The notes beneath the pieces were generated by a model, which saw only the letters and a list, made by a program, of their open reading frames with translations, was not told the origin of the DNA and searched no databases. A stretch of DNA of 5,714 nucleotides from NCBI GenBank assembly GCA_903919625.1, contig CAIXIZ010000306.1:1-5714 (forward strand), in the 5' to 3' direction. The stretch comes from an uncultured Verrucomicrobiota bacterium (GTDB taxonomy: Bacteria; Verrucomicrobiota; Verrucomicrobiia; Opitutales; Opitutaceae). This document shows, piece after piece, positions 1 through 5,714 of this stretch (within the stretch, counting starts at the first letter, position 1; each line of letters begins with the position of its first letter). The position numbers and the translations under genes are program-made.

Positions 1-118
1 CACGGATGCGCGCTGCGCCACCCGGCGCATAGTCGGCATCAAACCAATGGACAATGGCGGTAGTCGCACGGCGCAGACGTGAGAGAGGAGAGGGAGAGGC
101 GGTGGTGGTGTCAGACAC
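1..118 (-). CDS. Unrecognised protein, N-terminal fragment (runs off left edge)
   Basis: A minus-strand reading frame starts at a GTG (116-118) and stays open to position 1, giving 39 residues. The protein begins (M)SDTTTASPSPLSRLRR and continues with IVHWFDADYAPGG. The frame is open upstream to a stop beyond 200, and a TTG at 122-124 is an alternative start. I prefer the GTG because it gives a normal bacterial N-terminus and because G/C-rich third positions fit real coding sequence. The start is Ser/Thr/Pro-rich, then basic, then aromatic, with no signal peptide in the visible part. No Shine-Dalgarno motif precedes it, as for the other genes here. It lies in the same direction as the methyltransferase gene, 179 bases after that gene's stop. 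I do not recognise the family and too little is visible to infer a function. Confidence 0.55.
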   Translation of the reverse strand, partial: MSDTTTASPSPLSRLRRATTAIVHWFDADYAPGGAARIR

Positions 119-242
119 AGGCAAGATGATTGAAAAAGGCAGCTTCAACGAAACGCCGTGGGCCGACAACGCAAGCGGAGTTTCTAGGTAAAATTTTGAA
201 CATAACCGCGATTACGCCCAGGTGGGGCAGGCGGATGCGGCC

Positions 243-279
243 GCCAGTCGGAGCAGGGCACGCCGGGCCGGCGCCTGGC
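243..279 (-). terminator. GC-rich hairpin after the methyltransferase stop, possible weak terminator
   Basis: About 20 bases beyond the methyltransferase stop on the minus strand lies a compact GC hairpin (260-274, six pairs including one G-T, three-base loop). It sits inside a looser outer pairing of GCCAG (243-247) with CTGGC (275-279). No T tract follows on the minus strand, so it is not a textbook intrinsic terminator. It could be a transcript-end stabiliser or chance in GC-rich DNA. The rest of the 119-297 gap shows no gene and no convincing promoter, only an A/T-rich patch around 184-205. Confidence 0.25.
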
Positions 280-297
280 TTCCCGGAACCAGCCCCA

Positions 298-1083
298 TCA
301 TTGTGCCACTGCCAGCGTACGACGGAGGTTGTCACAGACGATGCCGGCCGCGATGGCCGCATTGAGTGATTCGGCCCCGCCGTGACCGGGAATGGTCACA
401 TGGCGGGTCACGCGTGCCGCCACGTCGGGTGAGAGACCCCGGCCTTCGTTGCCGATGACCAGCACGGCGTTGCGCAGCGGCGGCAGCGCATGGACACTAT
501 CCCCGATGAGATCGCAGCCGAGCACGGGTGCGGTACAGCCGGCGAGCGCGTCGGCCAGCGACACCGTATGGACGGTCATGCGGGCAAACGAGCCCATGCT
601 GGCATTGATGACTTTCTGGGAATACAGGTCGGCGCAATCCGGCGAAAGCAGCACGCGGTCAAAGGCAAACCAGTCGGCGACGCGCAGCAGCGTGCCGACA
701 TTGCCGGCATCCTGGATCCCGTCGAGCGCGAGGGAGAGGCCGCCGTTCAGGACACCCGGTGGCAGCGGTTCACGGCTGATGCGACCGATGGCGAGCGCCG
801 GCGATGGGGTGGGAAAGTGGCTGATGCGCGCCATCTCCGCGGCCGTGACGCGGATGATGGCCGCCGGGTTGGCCCCAGCTTTGGGGGAGCGGGAGGAACC
901 CTTCCCGGCTCCCGCCAAACGGACCGGCCACTCTGCGGTGGCATAGATCTCGAGGAAGGGGAAACCGGCGGCAAGCAGTTCGCCCACGACCTTGGTGCCT
1001 TCGACCACAAACAACCCCGCCGCTTCACGATGAATTTTTTCCCGCAAGCTGCGCAGGCGGGTGATTTCGGCCTTGGTCAACAT
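298..1083 (-). CDS. SpoU/TrmH-family RNA 2'-O-ribose methyltransferase
   Basis: A 261-residue cytoplasmic enzyme expected to transfer a methyl group from S-adenosylmethionine to a ribose 2'-hydroxyl in rRNA or tRNA. The N-terminal part (about residues 9-45, with AAGLFVVEGTKVVGELL) resembles the SpoU substrate-binding domain. Residues 115-255 carry the three motifs of the knotted catalytic domain: motif 1 DGIQDAGNVGTLLR (121-134, with Asn128 and Arg134), motif 2 LVIGNEGRGLS (208-218), and motif 3 IPGHGGAESLNAAIAAGIV (231-249, with Ser239-Leu240-Asn241). Length fits 23S rRNA methyltransferases of the RlmB/TsnR type. The target nucleotide cannot be read from sequence, so no symbol is given. The frame is open upstream to 1326, but I place the start at the ATG of MLTKAEITRLRSL. 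The longer version would overlap the divergent small gene, and its first 81 residues do not look like the family. No Shine-Dalgarno motif is present. Confidence 0.9.
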   Translation of the reverse strand: MLTKAEITRLRSLREKIHREAAGLFVVEGTKVVGELLAAGFPFLEIYATAEWPVRLAGAGKGSSRSPKAGANPAAIIRVTAAEMARISHFPTPSPALAIGRISREPLPPGVLNGGLSLALDGIQDAGNVGTLLRVADWFAFDRVLLSPDCADLYSQKVINASMGSFARMTVHTVSLADALAGCTAPVLGCDLIGDSVHALPPLRNAVLVIGNEGRGLSPDVAARVTRHVTIPGHGGAESLNAAIAAGIVCDNLRRTLAVAQ

Positions 1084-1197
1084 CCCGGCAGCAAGGGGCG
1101 AATGGCCGCGATTGGCAATTTCCTCCGCGCAAATGTGACCGTTTTGTTTTTGCACCCGGCGGGATAAGCCACCACAAACCTCGCAACCAATCCATCC

Positions 1198-1440
1198 ATG
1201 AGCTTCAAAGCCGTCCTTAAATCCATTGTGTTTCTCGCCATCCTTTTCGTCATGCTGTATGTGGGCATGAACAATACCAATGAGATTGATTTCTCGTTTC
1301 CGGTCGCCTCCAAGGACAAAATCCATGCGACGGCCGCCTTGATTTATTTCGGGGTCTTCGCGGTCGGCGTGCTGGCCGGCACGGTGTTGAGTGCGGGCGG
1401 GGGCAAAAGAGGCTCCGGTGAGGGCGCGAGGAAGAAATGA
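1198..1440 (+). CDS. Small two-helix membrane protein, LapA-domain-like
   Basis: An 80-residue protein with two predicted membrane helices (about residues 8-24 and 44-66). They are joined by a short stretch containing NNTNEIDFSFPV, and a basic glycine-rich tail follows (GGGKRGSGEGARKK). The order of a short N-terminus, first helix, an Asn-Thr plus 'EIDFSF'-like strand, a second helix with Gly repeats (FGVFAVGVLAGTV) and a charged tail matches the LapA domain family (formerly DUF1049). Some enterobacterial members take part in regulating lipopolysaccharide assembly. The family match is by pattern only, and a role in lipopolysaccharide is not implied here. It diverges from the methyltransferase gene across a 114-base gap that must hold both promoters, and converges with the PEP-CTERM gene. 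The leader is C/A-rich with no Shine-Dalgarno motif. The typical LapA coiled-coil tail is short or absent. Confidence 0.75.
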   Translation: MSFKAVLKSIVFLAILFVMLYVGMNNTNEIDFSFPVASKDKIHATAALIYFGVFAVGVLAGTVLSAGGGKRGSGEGARKK

Positions 1441-1472
1441 ACCCAGGCTTTGGGGAGCGGGATCCAGCGAGC

Positions 1473-1500
1473 CGGCAAGTCTGACCCGGTCAGACCGCCG
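1473..1500. terminator. Strong hairpin in the convergent gap, candidate bidirectional terminator
   Basis: GTCTGAC (1479-1485) and GTCAGAC (1489-1495) form a perfect 7-bp stem with a 3-base CCG loop. The stem extends by CGGC (1473-1476) with GCCG (1497-1500) across a small internal bulge, 11 pairs in all. It lies between two convergent genes, about 40 bases past the plus-strand stop at 1440 and 55 bases past the minus-strand stop at 1555, where a shared terminator would be expected. No T tract follows on either strand, so an intrinsic terminator is uncertain. It could instead slow polymerase or protect transcript ends. Confidence 0.45.
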
Positions 1501-1554
1501 TCCCCGGCAGTTGGGCCGGTCCGACCACTGGGAAGGTTTCCTGTGAGGGACCGC

Positions 1555-2477
1555 TTACCAAGCCTGACGACGTGCCCGGCGGCGCATTGCAGCCATGGCC
1601 AGTACGGCGACACCGGCAAGCACGGCGTAAGCCGAGGGCTCGGGAATGACGGCAAGATCGAAGGTGGTGCGGGCATTGTAGGTCGACACCGCCATGGCGC
1701 TGCCGAGGGTTCCTCCGAGGGCAGTCGGACCGGCCACAATATTGTCGAATTCCACCTCGACCTGATAAGTGGTGCCGGCGACAAACTCGCTGGGATCAAG
1801 GTACATCTGGCTGATGCTGGCAGTGCCGGAGCTGAAGGTCTGGGTGTCGAAATCAGGAAAATTGTTCGGTTGTCCATTGGTCGGACTCAGGCTGATGCCG
1901 AGATGACCAGGGGTGCTCGCATTGGTGGCGAAATTATTCGTGGCGAGGGTAAGGGGGCCATTGCGCTCGTCATAGAACAGCGTTCCATCGGGCAGCCAGG
2001 TCGCATTCGTGGCGGTGATGATGGGGGCATTGGGGAAAAGAAAATTATTGCCCCCATTGCCCGTGGGAAGATTCAGGCTGAAGCTCTGTCCACCGATGAG
2101 CAATGAATAGGAGCCGGGACCAAAGGCGGCATTCAATGAGGCCGCATCCGAGAAAGAAGAAGATTTGAACTGCCACTGGCTGTTGAATTCGTCGGGCGGA
2201 GTCAGCGCGAGGGGGCCCGAAATTCCAAATCCGGCCGGTGTCGAGGTGATTTGATTGGGACCGGCCGGGGAAAAGGTGATTCATTGGAGCCGCTGACATC
2301 CACTGTCAGGCGAAAGGGTCGGCTGGGATCCGGATTGAAGGTGCTGGGTCCGGTTTGAAGAAAGTCCTGCTGTTTGCTCAGAACGATAAAATCAATGGTG
2401 GCAGACGCTCCGGCAAATGCCGACAGACTGGCGGTGAATGCGGCAGTCAGGATGAGGAGACGGCGGGTAGTTTTCAT
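1555..2477 (-). pseudogene. PEP-CTERM sorting-domain exported protein, split by a one-base frameshift
   Basis: Two minus-strand frames join into one protein of about 307 residues if one base is restored. The first part (from the ATG at 2475-2477) has a Sec signal peptide, MKTTRRLLILTAAFTASLSA, then mature sequence up to VDVSGSNE. It shifts into a wrong frame and stops at 2202-2204, giving 91 residues. The second frame is open from 2280 and continues ITFSPAGPNQITS, then QWQFKSSSFSD, AAFGPGSYSLLIGG and YQVEVEFDNIVAG. It ends with the sorting tail: VIPEPSAYA, a hydrophobic helix and RRRARRQAW before TAA. The PEP motif falls at about residues 279-281 of the repaired protein. In this family the tail is recognised by an exosortase and the protein is exported to the envelope or outside; the function of the body is unknown. 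The span of 923 bases is one short of a codon multiple. The damage may be a real mutation, a sequencing error, or less likely recoding. A good -10 box lies upstream. Confidence 0.85.
2231..2268 (-). repeat. Perfect 9-bp inverted repeat just downstream of the frame break
   Basis: On the plus strand CCGGCCGGT (2231-2239) is exactly complementary to ACCGGCCGG (2260-2268), with a 20-base loop. Both arms lie inside the PEP-CTERM gene, in the stretch where the two frames overlap. In the minus-strand transcript the stem starts within the T4C4 run at 2267-2274. Each arm also contains the self-complementary CCGGCCGG. Confidence 0.6.
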
Positions 2478-2531
2478 GACGGGTGCGGGTTGGTGTAAGA
2501 AAAGCACGAACCGAGCCATGGGCGCAATGCA

Positions 2532-2537
2532 ATTATA
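2532..2537 (-). promoter_or_regulatory. Probable promoter -10 box for the PEP-CTERM gene
   Basis: The minus strand reads TATAAT exactly at 2537-2532, in the 129-base gap between the M16 partner gene and the PEP-CTERM gene. This is the most A/T-rich spot of that gap. A poor -35 match, TTATCG, lies 17 bases upstream. A transcript would start near 2525 and have a leader of about 48 bases before the ATG at 2477. The exact -10 box and its position support a separate promoter for this gene; the weak -35 lowers confidence or suggests activator control. Confidence 0.5.
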
Positions 2538-2606
2538 AGGCATTAAAAACCGGCCGATAAATGCGCCAAACTGGAATAGAATGAGGCAGCAAGAATCCGC
2601 GCAGAA

Positions 2607-3992
2607 TCATTTGGCCTTTGGCTCTGTGCCCGGGAGCGTGCCGGCTTCGACCAGCACGAAGCTGTCAGTCCGAAGATATTTTTTAATCGCCCCGTTGACC
2701 TGCTCCAGGGTGAGCGCGCGGATGCGGGTGGGGTATTCGTCGAGCCAGGTGACATCGAGGCCGCGATTGACGGCGGCGAGCAAGGCGCCGGCGAGGCCAT
2801 CGGTCGTGGCGAGGCCGACTTGAAAAGAGCCGGCCAGGTTGGTCTTGCGGCGGGCGAGTTCATCGGCCGTAACTCCCTGGGCAAACCAGTTCGTGAGCTC
2901 GCGCTTGGTTGATGAAAGGCCCTTTTCCAGCAGGCCGGGGGCAAAGGTCGCGCTGATCCGCCAGTCGCCATCGGTAAACATGTCATTGGCGACTCCGGCA
3001 CCGATGCCATAGGTGAGGCCTTCGGTGTTGCGGACGGTGGCCATGAGACGGCCGGTGAAGCCGCTGCCGAGGATGGCGGTGCCCACCCGCAACGCGAGCG
3101 TATCGGGATCCGTATATTTCAGTCCGGTGGCCTGGCCCCAGAGGACGGTCACGCTGGTCTTCTCGGGCATGAAGACGGGCTGGGTTTTGGCGGTCAGGGC
3201 AGGGAGGGCCTTGGCGGCGGGATCAAGCTTCACGCCTCCGGTCCACCCGGAGAAGGCCCTGGCGATTTCAGTTTGGAGCGCGGTCACATCCACATCGCCC
3301 ACTGCGACGATCGTGCATTGGACGGGGCCATAGTATTGGGCGTGAAATTTCTTCAAATCGTCCACCGTGGCCGCCTTGATGCCGGCCAGCATGGCTTCGG
3401 TTGGCGGCACGTAGTTCGGATGTCCGGGGGGATAAAGTGCCTCGGAATAGGCCAGCCCGGCGCGGTAGTCGGTGCTCTCCATCTGTCGCTGGAAATAGCC
3501 GGTCAGCTGCTGCTTGAGCTTGGTAAGCTCCTCCGGGGAGAATGCCGGGGTGCGGAGCTGCTCGGCCAGCAGACCAATGACGAGCGGCATGTCCTTGCGC
3601 AGGCATTTGCCGCTGAATTCCAAGGTCGAGGTGCCAGTGTCGAAACTGAGGGACGCGCCGACCCCGTCGAGCTGGTCGGCGATGGCGAACTTGTCCTGCC
3701 GGGTCGTTCCCTTGTCGAGCATCTCGCCGACGAGCGTGGGGACGGCCACATTGCCCGCGGGGGCAAAGCGGTCACCCGCGGGCAGCGAGCCGTGAAAGGT
3801 GACCACTTCCTGCACCCCGGTTTTGCAGACAATGACGTCGAGTCCGGCAATGCGCGTCCGCACGACGTGGTCGGAGATACGGGCCGGGGCGATGTCCGGG
3901 GCGGTGGGCGACGTGGCCGACTGACAGCCGGCAAAGGGCAGGAGAGCGGCCAGCAACAGCGGCCCAAAGACGGGGAAGGAAATTTTTTTCAT
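2607..3992 (-). CDS. M16-family peptidase-like protein, zinc site missing, predicted lipoprotein (partner subunit)
   Basis: A 461-residue protein of the insulinase/processing-peptidase family M16, subfamily B size. It starts with a lipoprotein signal, MKKISFPVFGPLLLAALLPFAGC, with the lipid-modified cysteine predicted at residue 23. The two M16 halves span about residues 40-245 and 265-445. Where active members carry HxxEH, this protein reads VPTLVGEMLDKGT (84-96), with no histidines, so it should not bind catalytic zinc. Its C-terminal half keeps the conserved Arg and Tyr in GRLMATVRNTEGLTYGIGAG (314-333), the pair that holds substrate in M16B enzymes. It follows the catalytic M16 gene after 26 bases, almost certainly in the same transcript. 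The best reading is the non-catalytic, substrate-binding half of a heterodimer, anchored to a periplasm-facing membrane. The substrate is unknown. No Shine-Dalgarno motif precedes the ATG. Confidence 0.9.
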   Translation of the reverse strand: MKKISFPVFGPLLLAALLPFAGCQSATSPTAPDIAPARISDHVVRTRIAGLDVIVCKTGVQEVVTFHGSLPAGDRFAPAGNVAVPTLVGEMLDKGTTRQDKFAIADQLDGVGASLSFDTGTSTLEFSGKCLRKDMPLVIGLLAEQLRTPAFSPEELTKLKQQLTGYFQRQMESTDYRAGLAYSEALYPPGHPNYVPPTEAMLAGIKAATVDDLKKFHAQYYGPVQCTIVAVGDVDVTALQTEIARAFSGWTGGVKLDPAAKALPALTAKTQPVFMPEKTSVTVLWGQATGLKYTDPDTLALRVGTAILGSGFTGRLMATVRNTEGLTYGIGAGVANDMFTDGDWRISATFAPGLLEKGLSSTKRELTNWFAQGVTADELARRKTNLAGSFQVGLATTDGLAGALLAAVNRGLDVTWLDEYPTRIRALTLEQVNGAIKKYLRTDSFVLVEAGTLPGTEPKAK

Positions 3993-4018
3993 GGCGAAGG
4001 GGAAAGATTGCAGACGGA

Positions 4019-5416
4019 TCAGGGTTTTTCATCAGGCGCCACCACCGGGACAAACCAACCGGTGGTGCTCTGGTCCTCGACGAGGTAATGCTGGGCGACG
4101 CGTTGGACGTCGGCGGCCGTGACCTTCTTCACGGCTTCATCGACCGTATAGTACAGCTGCCAGTCGCCGGTGGCGATGCACTCGTTGAGATTGCTGGCGA
4201 TGGCAAAGGTGCCGTCGCGCTGGAAGGCGGAGTCGGCGAGCAGCTTGGCGGCGGCGGTGGCGACCTCTTTTTCGGTCACCCCGTCCTTCTTAAGCTTTTC
4301 GATTTCGGCCAGGGCGGTTTTTTCCGCGTCCTCGGGCTTCACCCCGGGGGCGAGCGGGATGAAGGTGAAAAACAGGGTGGCGTCGTGGTTGAAATTCGGT
4401 CCGGCGGAGACTCCGGTGGAGAGGCCCGGATCGGTGAGGGCCTTGTAGAGGCGGCTGTTTTTGCCGTCAGCCAGGATGGAGCCGAGCACGCTCAGGGCCG
4501 GATAGTCGGCCGAGGTGCCGGCGGGTATCTTGTGGGCGAGCGCGACGACTCCCAGCTGGCCGGCGCGTTTGAGGCCGACGCGGCGGGGAAAGGTCTGGGC
4601 CGGCTCCTCCGTGTAGATTTGCGGGATGGGCTTGGGCGAACGCGGGATGGCCCCGTAGTGCTTTTTGACCAGTTCCAGCGCGACGGCGGGGGCAAAGTCG
4701 CCGACCACGGAGACCGTGGCGTTGTCGGGCCAGTAGAAGGTGTCATAAAACTCCCGAAGCTTGGCGATGGTCACTTTTTCAATGTCGCTGCGCCAGCCGA
4801 TGGTGGGATGGTGATAGGGCTGGGCCATGTAGGCGGCGGCAAAAATCTCCTTTTCCAGCGCGTTGATGGGCGAATTTTCGCCCCGTTCAAACTCGTTCCG
4901 CACGACAAACATTTCGGGGCGGCGGTCGGTTTCGTGCAGCAGCAGGTTGCGCATCCGGTCGGCCTCCATTTCGACGATGAGGGGCAGGTGGTCGCTGGCG
5001 GAATTGACGTAGTAGTCGGTGCGGTCCAGCCAGGTCGTGGCGTTGTTGCTCGCCCCCAGCGGCTCAAGGATCTGGTCGTAGCCGTTGCCGAGCGCGCGAT
5101 TGAAATGCTCCGAACCCTTGAACATCAGATGCTCGAGGAGATGGGTCGCCCCGGTGGTGCCGGTGACCTCATTGCGCGAGCCCACCCGATAGGTGACCAT
5201 AAAGGTGAGCACCGGGGCGGAGTGGTCGGGCATGAGCAGCACCTGCAGGCCGTTGGCGTCGAGGGTGAACTCGGAGATCGCACCGAGTGTTCTGACAAAG
5301 GTGTATCCCGCCACCGTGGCGGGTGGCGTTCCCTGGGGTGTGGGGGCGGGCGCGTCGGCCGCACGCATCAGGGTCAGACTGGACGCCAGGGCACAAAGGA
5401 GAAAGCGGAGTTTCAT
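4019..5416 (-). CDS. M16-family zinc peptidase, catalytic subunit, exported
   Basis: A 465-residue metallopeptidase of family M16. A Sec-type signal peptide (MKLRFLLCALASSLTLMRAA, cleavage probably near residue 20) sends it to the periplasm. The inverted zinc motif HLLEH is at residues 92-96 (bases 5129-5143) inside GATHLLEHLMFKGSEHF, and the third ligand is probably Glu175 in VVRNEFERGEN. His92 and His96 bind zinc and Glu95 activates water. The second half (about residues 270-455) is the homologous domain that closes over substrate. It has Arg322 (GKNSRLYKAL), but the usual Tyr of the Arg/Tyr pair is replaced in GLSTGVSAG (331-339). That missing tyrosine is supplied in the downstream partner protein, which lacks the zinc site, so the two probably form a heterodimer. 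The gene lies 79 bases after pyrE on the same strand and may share its transcript. The peptide substrate is unknown. No Shine-Dalgarno motif is visible. Confidence 0.95.
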   Translation of the reverse strand: MKLRFLLCALASSLTLMRAADAPAPTPQGTPPATVAGYTFVRTLGAISEFTLDANGLQVLLMPDHSAPVLTFMVTYRVGSRNEVTGTTGATHLLEHLMFKGSEHFNRALGNGYDQILEPLGASNNATTWLDRTDYYVNSASDHLPLIVEMEADRMRNLLLHETDRRPEMFVVRNEFERGENSPINALEKEIFAAAYMAQPYHHPTIGWRSDIEKVTIAKLREFYDTFYWPDNATVSVVGDFAPAVALELVKKHYGAIPRSPKPIPQIYTEEPAQTFPRRVGLKRAGQLGVVALAHKIPAGTSADYPALSVLGSILADGKNSRLYKALTDPGLSTGVSAGPNFNHDATLFFTFIPLAPGVKPEDAEKTALAEIEKLKKDGVTEKEVATAAAKLLADSAFQRDGTFAIASNLNECIATGDWQLYYTVDEAVKKVTAADVQRVAQHYLVEDQSTTGWFVPVVAPDEKP

Positions 5417-5495
5417 GGGATGATGGGGAGACAGAATGGGGAAAAATGACCGTACGCCAAGTTTGGTTGATGGGAAAATGTCGTCGGACGCGGCC

Positions 5496-5714
5496 TCAGC
5501 TACCGGGCTTTTCGACCGGAAGGGCGGCCAAAGCCGCGGGCACCTGGTCGGCGGGGGAGGTGGGGAAGCTCAGCTCGAGCAGCGAGATGGCGGGGACGTC
5601 AAAGCGCGTGGTGCCGGCGCTGCGGTCCACCAGCATGGCCACGGCGACGGGCGTGCCGCCGGCCTGCCGCGCCAGATTCAGGCACTCAATGACGCGGCCG
5701 CCCCGCGTGACCAC
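5496..5714 (-). CDS. pyrE: Orotate phosphoribosyltransferase, C-terminal fragment (runs off right edge)
   Basis: The last 73 codons, including the stop, of a gene that continues beyond the window. The enzyme joins orotate to PRPP to make orotidine 5'-monophosphate in cytoplasmic pyrimidine synthesis. The fragment opens with VVTRGGRVIECLNLARQAGG, the end of the PRPP-binding loop of type I phosphoribosyltransferases (commonly EDVVTTGGS; the acidic pair would lie just outside). It continues with VAVAMLVDRSAGTTRFDVP, then ISLLELSFPTS, and ends LPVEKPGS. The order of loop, VDRS, 'F.VP', 'LL.L..P' and a final 'P..KPGS' is typical of orotate phosphoribosyltransferase C-termini. The GTG at the window edge is an internal valine codon, not a start. 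The second loop Thr is Arg here, which I believe is a normal variant. It is followed after 79 bases by the M16 pair on the same strand; no clear terminator separates them. Confidence 0.9.
   Translation of the reverse strand: MVTRGGRVIECLNLARQAGGTPVAVAMLVDRSAGTTRFDVPAISLLELSFPTSPADQVPAALAALPVEKPGS

Noticed and set aside
130..369. Plus-strand frame of 79 residues at the left of the window
   Set aside because: It runs over the GC hairpin and into the antisense of the methyltransferase C-terminus; no domain, signal or start signal supports it.
392..1167. Plus-strand open frames opposite the methyltransferase gene
   Set aside because: Both overlap the conserved SpoU motifs on the other strand and show no protein-like features.
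1141..1168. Possible promoter for the small membrane-protein gene (T-rich run, then GATAAG)
   Set aside because: The -10 matches four of six bases and no acceptable -35 lies at 16-18 bases. It is too weak to annotate, although a promoter must exist in this gap.
1450..2106. Plus-strand open frame opposite the PEP-CTERM gene
   Set aside because: It overlaps the candidate terminator and the sorting-tail coding region, and its product is Gly-rich without family features.
3273..4088. Plus-strand open frame opposite the M16 partner gene
   Set aside because: Antisense shadow with low-complexity Gly/Arg-rich product and no recognisable motif; the minus-strand protein is well supported.
5387..5416. 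Lipobox in the catalytic M16 signal peptide (FLLC at residues 5-8)
   Set aside because: The cysteine is too close to the N-terminus, before the hydrophobic core ends. A standard signal peptidase I site near residue 20 fits better.
4088..5449. Long plus-strand open frame opposite the catalytic M16 gene
   Set aside because: It is the antisense of a clear zinc peptidase gene. Its product is Gly/Val/Asp-rich without domains, and such long shadow frames are common in GC-rich genes.
5417..5495. Promoter between pyrE and the catalytic M16 gene (TTGGCG with CATTCT)
   Set aside because: The -10 matches only three of six bases, so it cannot be told from chance; shared transcription with pyrE is equally possible.
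1..5714. Mobile element, CRISPR array, tRNA/rRNA, defence or biosynthetic system
   Set aside because: I found no spaced direct-repeat array, transposase, terminal repeats or tRNA-like fold. The genes are housekeeping or envelope types with uniform composition.

Overview
The window is high-GC bacterial DNA, most likely from a Verrucomicrobiota member of the Opitutaceae type. The main clue is a secreted protein with a PEP-CTERM/exosortase sorting tail. The absence of Shine-Dalgarno motifs and a VVTRGG-type orotate phosphoribosyltransferase fit that placement. This assignment is inference from protein style, not a search result.

Layout, left to right. Positions 1-118 hold the start of an unrecognised minus-strand gene that begins with GTG and runs off the left edge. 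A 179-base gap follows, containing a GC-rich hairpin. Next is a minus-strand SpoU/TrmH-family RNA 2'-O-methyltransferase (298-1083). It is divergent from a small plus-strand two-helix membrane protein resembling the LapA domain family (1198-1440). That gene converges with a minus-strand PEP-CTERM exported protein (1555-2477), and a strong hairpin lies in the convergent gap. The PEP-CTERM gene is split by a one-base frame disruption near 2202-2280 and has a good -10 box (TATAAT) upstream. The right half is a minus-strand cluster: the 3' end of pyrE (5496-5714), then a catalytic M16 zinc peptidase (4019-5416), then its inactive M16 partner, a predicted lipoprotein (2607-3992).

How the genes work together. 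The two M16 genes are 26 bases apart and complementary. One has the HxxEH zinc site but has lost the tyrosine of the C-terminal Arg/Tyr pair; the other lacks the zinc site but keeps Arg and Tyr. They probably form one heterodimeric periplasmic peptidase, perhaps held at a membrane by the lipid anchor of the inactive subunit. The remaining genes look like independent housekeeping or envelope functions.

I see no mobile element, CRISPR array, tRNA, rRNA or defence system. The points most worth a second look are the frame break in the PEP-CTERM gene with an adjacent perfect 9-bp inverted repeat, the division of labour in the M16 pair, and the uniformly G-poor translation leaders without Shine-Dalgarno motifs.
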